In this document: positions 8,652 to 16,460 of the stretch, piece by piece | Numbering within the stretch: the stretch's first letter is position 1 | How the letters are laid out: every line of letters starts with the position of its first letter | NCBI GenBank assembly: GCA_964577295.1 | Contig: CAZNYN010000003.1 | Span: 41,080 to 105,079, forward strand | Source: CAZNYN01 sp964577295 | GTDB taxonomy: Bacteria; Synergistota; Synergistia; Synergistales; Synergistaceae | Reading direction: 5' to 3' | Length of the DNA stretch: 64,000 nucleotides | The notes under the pieces: generated by a model | Databases searched by the model: none | What the model saw: the letters and a program-made list of their open reading frames with translations, nothing else | Told to the model about the DNA's origin: nothing | Position numbers and translations under genes: made by a program

Positions 8652-9807
8652 AGCATGCTACGGCAGTTTAAATAAAAAAAACGAGGAGCTGTGCGGAGAC
8701 AGAGTACAGATAGTAAAGTCTCCCGAGAACACTCTCCTTGTTTTGTCGGACGGGCTTGGGAGCGGAGTTAAGGCAAATATTCTCTCAACCCTGACATCAA
8801 AGATAATATCGACGATGATAAGCAGAGGTGCCTCCATTGAAGACACAGTGGAAACTATCGCTCAGACGCTTCCCGTGTGCAAAGTTCGCGGACTCGCCTA
8901 CTCCACTTTTATGATACTGCAGATAGCAAAGGACGGAAGCGGCTACCTTGTGGAGTACGACAATCCTCCCTGTATCTACATAAGAGACGGCAGGGAAGCT
9001 CCCTTTGATTACAATGAAAAAATCATAGCGGGCAAGCCGGTAAGAGAGTGCCGATTTGAGGCCGCAAGCGGGGACACTTTTGTAATAGTAAGCGACGGAG
9101 TCACTCAGGCTGGAATGGGAGAGACATTGAGCTTCGGCTGGGGCTGGGAAGCTGTCTCGGAATATATAGCAAAGCTGGGCAAGACCGATTTAACGCCGCC
9201 CCGTCTTATAAGAAATGTTCTGGGAGTCTGCAAGGATCTCTACCTCGGCAAACCCGGAGACGACACTACCGTCTCTGTTATGAGACTTATGACTCCTCAG
9301 CATGTATCACTTTTTTCAGGACCTCCTAAAAATAAGGATGACGACGCAATTATAGTAAAGGATTTTATGTCAAGCCCAGGCATACACATAGTAAGCGGAG
9401 GCACAACATCCGAGGTACTCGCACGGGAGATAGGCGCTTCGATAGAGGTCGATATGGACTACTGCGACTCGGATCTTCCTCCCATAGCATCCATAAAGGG
9501 CATAGACCTGGCGACAGAGGGCGTTCTCACAATGAGGAGGGTTCTTGAAATACTCGATATGTATGAAAAAGACCCAACATCGCAGAAGATGCTCGACATT
9601 TTGGACACCAAGGACGGAGCTTCGCTACTTGCAAAGATATTGATAGAAAAATGCACCGATTTAAAACTTTTTATCGGCAGAGCGATAAATCCCGCTCACA
9701 GGATGTCGGACTTCCCTGTTGAACTTCGAGTAAAGAGCCACATCCTTGACGACCTCGCCGCAAGCATGGAGAGACTTGGCAGAAATGTAGTGAAAACCTA
9801 TTACTAG
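8632..9807 (+). CDS. PP2C/SpoIIE family serine phosphatase with unknown C-terminal extension
   Basis: A 391-residue protein. The N-terminal 225 residues are a SpoIIE-like PP2C phosphatase with metal-binding acidic motifs CGDRVQ, LSDGLGSG, VSDGVTQAGMG and GDDTTV. The remaining 165 residues (including SGGTTSEVLAREIG) match no domain I can name. I start it at the ATG at 8632 (MKNLCVEAC), which overlaps the end of the HydS gene by 20 nt; the ATG at 8614 would add six residues and has no ribosome site. PP2C phosphatases accompany HydS in other anaerobes, so it likely turns the sensor state into dephosphorylation of an unseen target. Confidence 0.85.
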   Translation: MKNLCVEACYGSLNKKNEELCGDRVQIVKSPENTLLVLSDGLGSGVKANILSTLTSKIISTMISRGASIEDTVETIAQTLPVCKVRGLAYSTFMILQIAKDGSGYLVEYDNPPCIYIRDGREAPFDYNEKIIAGKPVRECRFEAASGDTFVIVSDGVTQAGMGETLSFGWGWEAVSEYIAKLGKTDLTPPRLIRNVLGVCKDLYLGKPGDDTTVSVMRLMTPQHVSLFSGPPKNKDDDAIIVKDFMSSPGIHIVSGGTTSEVLAREIGASIEVDMDYCDSDLPPIASIKGIDLATEGVLTMRRVLEILDMYEKDPTSQKMLDILDTKDGASLLAKILIEKCTDLKLFIGRAINPAHRMSDFPVELRVKSHILDDLAASMERLGRNVVKTYY

Positions 9808-9837
9808 AACGGGCATTCGGGAAATTTTTAAAAACTT

Positions 9838-9867
9838 TTGCCTCAAATCGTAATTTTCTGCTATCAT
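9838..9867 (+). promoter_or_regulatory. Promoter of yqeC
   Basis: TTGCCT, 18-bp spacer, TATCAT, 28 bp before the start codon at 9895. It suggests yqeC and the mocA-like gene form their own unit, separate from the HydS operon. Confidence 0.45.
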
Positions 9868-9894
9868 CATATAAGGATGAAAGAGGATGTTTAT

Positions 9895-10650
9895 ATGACA
9901 GACAGCAGTACAGCAGTGCAGCTCGACAATAAATTCAATATTAGCCGCTTCCGCCTTATATCAGTAACCGGCGGGGGCGGCAAAACTTCTCTTGTCTTTG
10001 CGCTGGGAAAATACTTCGCCAATAGAGAACGGACAGTCATTACAACAACGACAAAAATGTACAGACCGGATGAAAGCTTGTGCGACTCTCTCATAGTCGC
10101 TCCGATAGAGACTTGCTCTCAAAAGATAAGCCTCATGAAAGCCCCGTCTCTCACAGTTGCGGCTAAGGAGAATCTGGGGGAGAAAATTATAGGCTTCAGC
10201 ACGGATGAAACAGAGTTCATGCTGGCAAAGAGCGGCGCTGACAAAATTATCGTGGAGGCGGACGGCTCACGCGGCATGTCGCTTAAGGCCTATGAGTCAT
10301 GGGAACCTCCTGTACCCCCTTCGACGGAGTGCCAGATAGTTGTTTTGGGAGCAGATGTTTTGTGCGGAGCTCTCACAAATGCCAACACATTCAGATTTGA
10401 TATATTAAACGAGAGATACTCTATCTGCCGCGGAGAAAAAATATCCGCATCCAACTTGGCTGCCATGCTCTCAAGCCGCTCCGAATATCTTCGCAACTCA
10501 CCTAAGAACGCTTACAGAATACTCTTTATAAACAAAGCGGAACTGTTAAGCGATGAGGAGAGAGAGTCTTTTGTGCGAAACCTGAAAGAGAAGCTGAGCG
10601 GCTATGACGAAGTAACGGCAGGCTCTTTGCAGACAGGGTGTCTCTGGTGA
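9895..10650 (+). CDS. yqeC: YqeC-like selenium-dependent hydroxylase accessory protein
   Basis: A 251-residue P-loop protein; the nucleotide-binding loop GGGGKTSL lies about residues 22-29. It matches the YqeC family, linked to maturation of selenium-dependent molybdenum hydroxylases. The ATG at 9895 has GAGG 8 nt upstream, while the longer ORF start at 9838 lies in the promoter. A nucleotidyltransferase of the MocA type follows 30 bp later, the usual partner. The hydroxylase they would serve is not in this window. Confidence 0.8.
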   Translation: MTDSSTAVQLDNKFNISRFRLISVTGGGGKTSLVFALGKYFANRERTVITTTTKMYRPDESLCDSLIVAPIETCSQKISLMKAPSLTVAAKENLGEKIIGFSTDETEFMLAKSGADKIIVEADGSRGMSLKAYESWEPPVPPSTECQIVVLGADVLCGALTNANTFRFDILNERYSICRGEKISASNLAAMLSSRSEYLRNSPKNAYRILFINKAELLSDEERESFVRNLKEKLSGYDEVTAGSLQTGCLW

Positions 10651-10679
10651 CGAAATAATAAAGAGCGGAGCTGTTGTCT

Positions 10680-11255
10680 ATGATATGTATAATTCTTGCG
10701 GCAGGACTTTCGTCAAGGATGGGAAAGCAGAAGCTTCTGCTTCCGTTCGGTGCTAAAAGTGTAATAGAGAGTGTTATAGACAGCATGACGGAAGCAAACC
10801 TGCTGCCGATTCACCTTGTTTTGTCCCGTGAAGTGAGCAGTGCTCTTAATATAAAATCGAATACGATATGCACCTTCATTAATGAAAATCCCGAAAGAGG
10901 TCAGTCAAGCTCCCTAGCTATAGCTTTAAACTCCCTTCCGGACAAAGAGGATTTCTGCATCATGCTGGGCGACCTGCCTCTTGTAAGGCCGCGCGGCGCA
11001 ATGCTGCTCTATGAGAGTTTTCTGAGTATGCCAAAGGAAAAGAGCGTGCTTGCCCCTTGCAGGGACGGAGTTTTCGGGCATCCCATGTTTTACCGTTCTG
11101 TTTGGAAAGAGCGCTTCGGCTCTGCGTTGGGAGATATCGGAGGCAAGAAGATACTGATGCACTATGATGATGAAATTATGCGCATAGAAGCCGCAGACGA
11201 GCATTTCAGAGACATGGACACTCCAGAAGAGTACAGAACTCTTCTTAAAAACTAG
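10680..11255 (+). CDS. MocA-like molybdenum cofactor cytidylyltransferase family protein
   Basis: A 191-residue nucleotidyltransferase with the N-terminal signature LAAGLSSRMGKQKLLLPFG and the later metal-binding GDLPLV. This is the MobA/MocA-like NTP transferase family, which attaches CMP (MocA) or GMP (MobA) to molybdopterin. Pairing with yqeC favours the MocA branch that serves xanthine dehydrogenase-type enzymes. The ATG at 10680 has GGAG 9 nt upstream; the TTG at 10674 is less likely. It runs convergent with the GGDEF-EAL gene, only 17 bp apart. Confidence 0.82.
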   Translation: MICIILAAGLSSRMGKQKLLLPFGAKSVIESVIDSMTEANLLPIHLVLSREVSSALNIKSNTICTFINENPERGQSSSLAIALNSLPDKEDFCIMLGDLPLVRPRGAMLLYESFLSMPKEKSVLAPCRDGVFGHPMFYRSVWKERFGSALGDIGGKKILMHYDDEIMRIEAADEHFRDMDTPEEYRTLLKN

Positions 11256-11272
11256 CTGTTCTGTGTCTGTCC

Positions 11273-13366
11273 TCAGTCGAGCCTTCTCAGCAGTGACAGG
11301 AATACTGTTTTTTCGCTGTCCTTATATATTACCTTAAATTCCCTGTATATTCTTCTGATAGTGCTGTATGGAGCGAAGTTTATCACACACTCCGTCTCGA
11401 ACGATCCGCATGAATCAGCCGCTTTGTTTACAAGAGCGATAAATTCATCGCGGCAGCATTCGTCAATAGAGTTAAAGACATTTGCAGGCAGAGAATATAC
11501 ATCTTCAAAACTCAGATCCATCTCTTTGTAGTATCTGTCATTAGCTGTCATGAATGCAAGAGACGAACCTGAAAACTCGTAAATGGCAAGAGCTCCTACA
11601 AAACCTTTAAAAAGCGTGTTGAAGCGTGAGTTGGGATCCCAGACTTCGGCAATATCTATAAAAGCAAACAGTGTATCGGACTTATCTGCTTTGCTTGCGC
11701 TCTGTGTCGTCAGCAGAAGAGATTCAAAGGCCTCTTTCGGCATAGGCCGCGCATAGTAGAACCCCTGCCCGCGGCGGCATCCCATTGCGCGCAGAAATGT
11801 CGATTGCTCCTTTGTCTCGATGCCTTCTGCAATAATCGGTATTCGCATCCATTTTGAGAGACCTACTACAAAATTGATAATATTGACTGTACTTTTTTTG
11901 TTAAGCCCCGCATTTTGTATGAATCGCATATCGAGCTTCAGCACATCAATAGGCAGTTCATTAAGCATATTAAGAGAAGAATACCCCGAACCAAAATCAT
12001 CCATCCCGACGACAAAGCCAAGCTTCTTCAGCTTTGAGACGGCGGTTATCATCTGCTCTGCATTCTCTGTGTAGGCGCTTTCGGTAATTTCAAGCTCCAG
12101 AAGTTCAGGTGCTATGTCATATTTTTTGACAAGTCCGTCAAGCATCTTACATAATTCCGGATTGTATATGTCTACTCGCGATATGTTTACCGATATCGGA
12201 ATGGGAGGGTGTCCCAAATCTATCCATCTTCGTATCTGCTTGCACGCTTCCTCCCACATGTAGTAATCAAGCGAGGTTATAAAGCCGTTTTTTTCGAAAA
12301 GAGGAATGAATTTATCGGGAGATATAATGCCCCTTTCGGGGTGAATCCATCTTACCAGAGCTTCGGCTCCTATTGTTTTTTCGGTTGCCAAGTCGAACTT
12401 TGGCTGGTAATAAGCGACAAACTGCCCGGAGCTCAAGGCATGATTCATCTCATTTGTTATTCTCTGTTCTTCGAGTATTTTATTTCGAAGTGACTCATCA
12501 TAAACACCCAGGTAGACTCCGAACTTGCCCTTGATATTTTTTATTGCCAGATTGGCCCTGTCGCACATGACGTTGATAGTAAGCGATATATCATCTGCCT
12601 CATAAACACCGTAACGAAGAACGACACGAAAATCAAGGCGGCATGCCTCGCCTATGAGCACGGCATTTTTCTCGACAAACTTTTTGTAGTACTCGTCCTG
12701 CCTAACTATACACATTGCAAAATTATCTGAATGAAGCCTTCCAGCCACTCCTCCGAAAGAGTGAGCCTCTTCGTTTATCAGTGAGGCGAGATAGATAAGA
12801 AGAGAGTCCCCTTCGGTCTCCCCGAAGAGATCATTGATAAGTTTAAACTGCTCTATATCAACACATATAATGTCGTAGTCATTCTGCGGATTCGACCTTA
12901 TAAGGTCTGCGGCTTTCGCGTAAAATGAGGATTTATTGAATACACCGGTGAGGAAGTCTCTTTCAGATGTACTGCGCAGGATTTCAGCCTCTTTAAGTGC
13001 CAGAATATCGGAGAGTCTCTGCCTTATAAAAGTGTAGTCACAAGGTTTGGTGATAAAGTCAGAGGCGCCGAGTTCGAGGGATAGGACTCTGCTGTCCGTG
13101 TCATCGTTTTGGGCCATAACAATAACTGGAGCTGAGGAAATTTTTCGAAGCTTTTTTATCTCTTTAAGAAAAGTAAGAGCATCCATCTCCGGCATTACCA
13201 AGCTTAGAAGCACGGCCGAAATCTCACCGTTTTCAGAAGCCATGACATCAAGAGCATCTTTGCCGTTCTCGGCTTCAATGATTTGGTATTTGTCGGCTAA
13301 TGATTTTTTTAATTTTTCCCTGCTTATTGCATTATCATCAGCAATAAGTATCTTATCTTTTCTCAC
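11273..13366 (-). CDS. REC-GGDEF-EAL protein, c-di-GMP phosphodiesterase with degenerate REC and GGDEF
   Basis: A 697-residue protein: receiver domain (1-120), GGDEF domain (about 135-290), EAL domain (about 305-545) and an unassigned C-terminal region (about 560-697). The receiver lacks the phosphoacceptor Asp: Ser55 stands in AVLLSLVMPEMD, although the acidic DD at 10-11 and the Lys in ITKP remain. The GGDEF site reads GRLHSDNF, so no cyclase activity is expected. The EAL domain is intact (EALVRW, ELEITES, MDDFGSGYSSL, IIAEGIET). The likely role is a c-di-GMP phosphodiesterase controlled by something other than phosphorylation. GTG start with AGGAGGAGG upstream. Confidence 0.88.
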   Translation of the reverse strand: MRKDKILIADDNAISREKLKKSLADKYQIIEAENGKDALDVMASENGEISAVLLSLVMPEMDALTFLKEIKKLRKISSAPVIVMAQNDDTDSRVLSLELGASDFITKPCDYTFIRQRLSDILALKEAEILRSTSERDFLTGVFNKSSFYAKAADLIRSNPQNDYDIICVDIEQFKLINDLFGETEGDSLLIYLASLINEEAHSFGGVAGRLHSDNFAMCIVRQDEYYKKFVEKNAVLIGEACRLDFRVVLRYGVYEADDISLTINVMCDRANLAIKNIKGKFGVYLGVYDESLRNKILEEQRITNEMNHALSSGQFVAYYQPKFDLATEKTIGAEALVRWIHPERGIISPDKFIPLFEKNGFITSLDYYMWEEACKQIRRWIDLGHPPIPISVNISRVDIYNPELCKMLDGLVKKYDIAPELLELEITESAYTENAEQMITAVSKLKKLGFVVGMDDFGSGYSSLNMLNELPIDVLKLDMRFIQNAGLNKKSTVNIINFVVGLSKWMRIPIIAEGIETKEQSTFLRAMGCRRGQGFYYARPMPKEAFESLLLTTQSASKADKSDTLFAFIDIAEVWDPNSRFNTLFKGFVGALAIYEFSGSSLAFMTANDRYYKEMDLSFEDVYSLPANVFNSIDECCRDEFIALVNKAADSCGSFETECVINFAPYSTIRRIYREFKVIYKDSEKTVFLSLLRRLD

Positions 13367-13759
13367 AGTACACCTCCTCCTCAGGTCAGATAGAAAAAAA
13401 CAGTGCGGAGCCCAAAATTCCGCATACCCTCAAAACATTGCCATTCCACCAGGCACAGGATGCGCACACACAGCCGCAAGATTGTCTTGCTTATTATATC
13501 ATTCACATGAAAGTTATAAAACACGGAAAAATATTAATTCATGCCGCAAATTTTAGAGATAATAGATGGATTTATATTGTCATATTTCCCATTATACTTG
13601 TCATATTATCTTATGCTTATTTTAAATTATTTTGTCCACATAAATGCCTTTTAAATTCGGACTGGATTTTTAGCAAAAAACGCAATATAATACTCGAAGT
13701 GAATTTCTTTTTGCAACCGATTGCAAAACATCTTTATACTAATTTTTCGGAGGTGCACC
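13367..13759. promoter_or_regulatory. Divergent regulatory region between the GGDEF-EAL gene and the NCS2 permease
   Basis: 393 bp without a gene. The right part holds a -10 (TATAAT, 13686-13691, weak -35) and the operator listed separately. The middle is AT-rich and holds two copies of TTGTCATAT (13577-13585 and 13598-13606), 21 bp apart in direct orientation. On the other strand TATAAT (13493-13498) may be the -10 of the leftward gene. ORFs crossing here have no ribosome sites. Confidence 0.5.
13709..13728 (+). promoter_or_regulatory. LacI/GalR-family operator in front of the NCS2 permease
   Basis: Perfect inverted repeat TTTTGCAA-CCGA-TTGCAAAA. Its core fits the LacI-family half-site rule TGnAAnCGnTTnCA at every fixed position. 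It lies between the -10 box and the ribosome site of the permease, where a bound repressor would block transcription. No LacI-type regulator is in the window. Confidence 0.65.
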
Positions 13760-15139
13760 ATGGCAAAAAAACAGCTTATCTACGGAATAGACGACCGTCC
13801 GCCGACACCGATACTTATTCTCGCCGGAGCGCAGCACGTTCTGACACTTTTCGGAGCAACGACACTTGTCCCGCTTATATGCGGCCCCGCAATGGGAATG
13901 ACAACGGAGCAGATAGGAGCTTTTATAGGCTGCGTATACTTCTCAATGGGTATAGCTACTCTTATCCAGACTCATCCGAAGCTCGGATCGGGACTTCCTA
14001 TTGTTCAGGGTTCAAGCTTCAGTTTTATTCCTCCCATAATGACGATCATCGGAGCATACAAGGCAATGGGACCGGATGTGGTAATGCAGTATGTGGGAGG
14101 CTCTCTTGTCGTAGGCGGCCTTGTGCTCTCTATGCTCGGCTACAGCAAGCTCATCGGACGCATAAGAAAAATTATCACTCCCGTTGTCATAGGCCCGACA
14201 ATAATGGCGATAGGATTTACCTTGGCACCTACGGCCATCCAGTTTAACGCCGCGAATTACTGGCCTATATCTCTGCTAGTGGTAGCAATGGTCTTCTTCT
14301 TCAGCCTTGTAAGCAAGAACAAGTACTGCAATATTTTCGCCGTACTCGGTTCTATAACTATCGCTTATCTGATATGCCTTCTGTTCTCCGTTATGGGAAT
14401 TTTTGCGGAAGGACACGCAGCATTTATAAATCTCCAGGGAGTAATAGACGCGCCGTGGATACGCTACAACCTCGTGATGCCATGGGGCATGCCCAAAGTT
14501 TCGGGCCTTGCTCTCGGAGCGATTGCTGCGGGCTTCTTCTGCGTAATGATTGAATCTATCGGAGACTACCATAACTGCTCGTTCGCAGCAGGAATAGATG
14601 ACCCGACACCGGCACAGATAAACAGGGGAATCGGAGCGGAAGGAATATGCTGCGCGATATCAGGCTGCCTGGGATCTGTCGGAACAACTTCCTACACCGA
14701 AAATATCGGACTCATCGGACTTACCGGTGTGGCAAGCCGCCACGTCGTCAGAGCAGGTGCGGTTATACTGATAATCCTCTCTCTGATAGGCAAGCTCGGA
14801 GCTCTCATTGCCACAATGCCCTCCCCCGTTATCGGCGGAGCTTATATCACCCTCTTCGGAACAATAGGAGCGCTCGGCATTCAGAACCTCATGCGCGCCG
14901 ACATGGGAAGCCAGAGAAACATTCTTATCGTAGGATTCGCGTTCCTTATGGCGCTCGGCCTGCCCGGCTGGGTTGAACCTAATCAGGCCATATTCGTTAA
15001 TACCTTCGGAACTACATTCGGAGGCATGGTGTGGGCTGTCATGAAAACCCCAATGGCTGTGGCGGGAATATTGTCCGCTCTGTGCGACAGCCTTATCCCC
15101 GGCACTGATGAGGAGCGCGGCATCAAAGCAGCAAAATAA
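13760..15139 (+). CDS. NCS2 family uracil/xanthine permease
   Basis: A 459-residue polytopic membrane protein of the nucleobase:cation symporter-2 family. Typical features are the N-terminal GAQHVLTLFGATTLVPL segment, QGSSFSFI, and the family region FFCVMIESIGDYHNC. Proteins with these marks import uracil, xanthine or uric acid with protons; which base cannot be decided here. The ATG at 13760 follows CGGAGG by 7 nt; the earlier in-frame ATG at 13721 lies inside the operator. It is probably repressed by a purine- or nucleobase-sensing LacI-type regulator. Single gene with a strong terminator. Confidence 0.88.
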   Translation: MAKKQLIYGIDDRPPTPILILAGAQHVLTLFGATTLVPLICGPAMGMTTEQIGAFIGCVYFSMGIATLIQTHPKLGSGLPIVQGSSFSFIPPIMTIIGAYKAMGPDVVMQYVGGSLVVGGLVLSMLGYSKLIGRIRKIITPVVIGPTIMAIGFTLAPTAIQFNAANYWPISLLVVAMVFFFSLVSKNKYCNIFAVLGSITIAYLICLLFSVMGIFAEGHAAFINLQGVIDAPWIRYNLVMPWGMPKVSGLALGAIAAGFFCVMIESIGDYHNCSFAAGIDDPTPAQINRGIGAEGICCAISGCLGSVGTTSYTENIGLIGLTGVASRHVVRAGAVILIILSLIGKLGALIATMPSPVIGGAYITLFGTIGALGIQNLMRADMGSQRNILIVGFAFLMALGLPGWVEPNQAIFVNTFGTTFGGMVWAVMKTPMAVAGILSALCDSLIPGTDEERGIKAAK

Positions 15140-15158
15140 TATTACGATTTTTAGCAGG

Positions 15159-15191
15159 TAGGCGTGTGCTTGATGCACGCGCCTATTTTTT
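15159..15191 (+). terminator. Intrinsic terminator after the NCS2 permease
   Basis: Stem TAGGCGTGTGC / GCACGCGCCTA with a 4-5 nt loop and a run of T. Confidence 0.85.
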
Positions 15192-15241
15192 ATATTTAAT
15201 ATTCTCATTATTTGCAATCCATTTCACTTGCCGTTCTTCGC

Positions 15242-15270
15242 TTGACATTGCCAATATCTAAGTGTATCCT
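15242..15270 (+). promoter_or_regulatory. Promoter of the proC-like leader transcript
   Basis: TTGACA, 17-bp spacer, TATCCT. The predicted start is near 15277, about 345 nt before the proC-like start codon, so the transcript has a long untranslated or leader-coding 5' part. Confidence 0.6.
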
Positions 15271-15309
15271 CACTTGCATTATCCCAAAAAAGGGAAAGCG
15301 AGTGATCTT

Positions 15310-15420
15310 ATGTCGAACGACCGAAACGTATCAGTCAGAACTTTTTATTCCTCCAAAATAGTATCATCACAGGCAACGGCCACACTGAGAAGATCCCCGC
15401 GACCTCGACCGTATAATTAA
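15310..15420 (+). CDS. Possible 36-codon leader peptide, Arg/Pro-rich end
   Basis: A short ORF just downstream of a good promoter; its last eleven residues are LRRSPRPRPYN, with four Arg and three Pro, two of the Arg as CGA. Only a weak GAG ribosome site precedes it. About 12 nt past its stop a branched stem can form (15433-15461: GCGG/CCGC enclosing CAGAG/CTCTG). The next gene encodes a pyrroline-5-carboxylate reductase-like enzyme, so a proline or arginine sensing leader is conceivable. No conservation data; it may be chance. Confidence 0.3.
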   Translation: MSNDRNVSVRTFYSSKIVSSQATATLRRSPRPRPYN

Positions 15421-15620
15421 TCCTGCCTTAAAGCGGACTCACAGAGCCGCCTCTCTGCCGCACAACATTACTTAGGAAAACAAAAATATAAAAAGACTGT
15501 TAACGACAGGTTGGACTGTATACCCAATCTTATCGTTCCATGTCGGCTCATGGCTGCCGCACTATGCGGAGCGCCTGTGCCGCTGTTGTCTTTTTCACCA
15601 CTTTGAAGGGGATTGATTTT
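15421..15620 (+). promoter_or_regulatory. Structured 5' leader of the proC-like gene
   Basis: 200 nt without a gene. CCGC (15557-15560), GCGG (15566-15569) and CCGC (15580-15583) can pair in two exclusive ways; the second pairing is followed by TGTTGTCTTTTT and could act as a weak terminator. I recognise no known riboswitch or T-box sequence. GGGG lies 9 nt before the start codon at 15621. Confidence 0.35.
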
Positions 15621-16427
15621 ATGACAAAGGATATTATAGGAATTGTGGGATTCGGACACTTGGGAACGTCTATAGCAATGTCTTTGCTGAACGGAGGATT
15701 TTCGAAGGAACACCTTATGATTTCCTGCAGGGGCAGCAAAGCAACACTGGAAAGAGCGGAGAAATTGGGGCTGACAGGGACTCTTACAGATACAAAAAAT
15801 CTTATGGCAAAAGCAGATATCATCATTCTGGCGGCAAAACCGCAGGATGTAAGCACCATATACACAAATAAAATTAAAGATGGGGCTCTCGTCATGTCCT
15901 TCATGGCCGCTCTGCCGTACAATTCTCTAAAGAAGATGTTTGACTGCGATGTGTGCAGAGTAATGTGCAGCGGCCCCGAGACTATCACTTCGGGATACGG
16001 AGCATCTGTTATGTGGCCCGATAACGCAAGAGCGGAACAGGTACTCGAATGTGCGGGAGTTAAAAGATTTCCCATATCATTCGAGGATGAAATAGATGCC
16101 TTTACCGTCGGAATATGTATCCCTCCTATTCTTATGAATATAGAGGTAAAGGAGCGTCTCTTAAGAAGCGCTCTCGCTGCGAAGACGGCAGAGTACCCCA
16201 TAATGTCGAAGCTCACGCCGTGGATAGAGGCGACTATTGACGAGGGGCATAGACACGACAATAAGGCCTGCCTTGAAAATGTCTGCACTAAGGGCGGAAT
16301 ATCCGAAGCAATGGTAAAGAGCCTTATGTCCGGAGAGAGTTTTGCACTGTCGCTTAAGAGAGGACTTGAGCGCTGTTCTCAAATATGCGAAGAGATACAG
16401 AAGAAAATTTGTAAAAATGCGGCGTGA
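15621..16427 (+). CDS. Pyrroline-5-carboxylate reductase (ProC) family protein
   Basis: A 268-residue NAD(P)-dependent reductase. The Rossmann loop is GIVGFGHLGTSIA at the N-terminus. AAKPQDV, typical of ProC, follows mid-domain, and TKGGISEAMV near the C-terminus corresponds to the T-P-G-G-T-T-E substrate motif. True ProC makes proline from P5C; the C-terminal motif is changed enough that a related imine substrate is possible. The start at the ATG at 15621 has GGGG 9 nt upstream. A gamma-glutamyl hydrolase follows 33 bp later and may be cotranscribed. Confidence 0.75.
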   Translation: MTKDIIGIVGFGHLGTSIAMSLLNGGFSKEHLMISCRGSKATLERAEKLGLTGTLTDTKNLMAKADIIILAAKPQDVSTIYTNKIKDGALVMSFMAALPYNSLKKMFDCDVCRVMCSGPETITSGYGASVMWPDNARAEQVLECAGVKRFPISFEDEIDAFTVGICIPPILMNIEVKERLLRSALAAKTAEYPIMSKLTPWIEATIDEGHRHDNKACLENVCTKGGISEAMVKSLMSGESFALSLKRGLERCSQICEEIQKKICKNAA

Positions 16428-16460
16428 TTTGCGCTATAATTTCTTCTGAGGTGATAGATT

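Noticed and set aside
13438..14247. 269-codon ORF overlapping the start of the NCS2 permease
   Set aside because: It is out of frame with the permease, and its composition (rich in Arg, Ser, His) is typical of a shifted frame.
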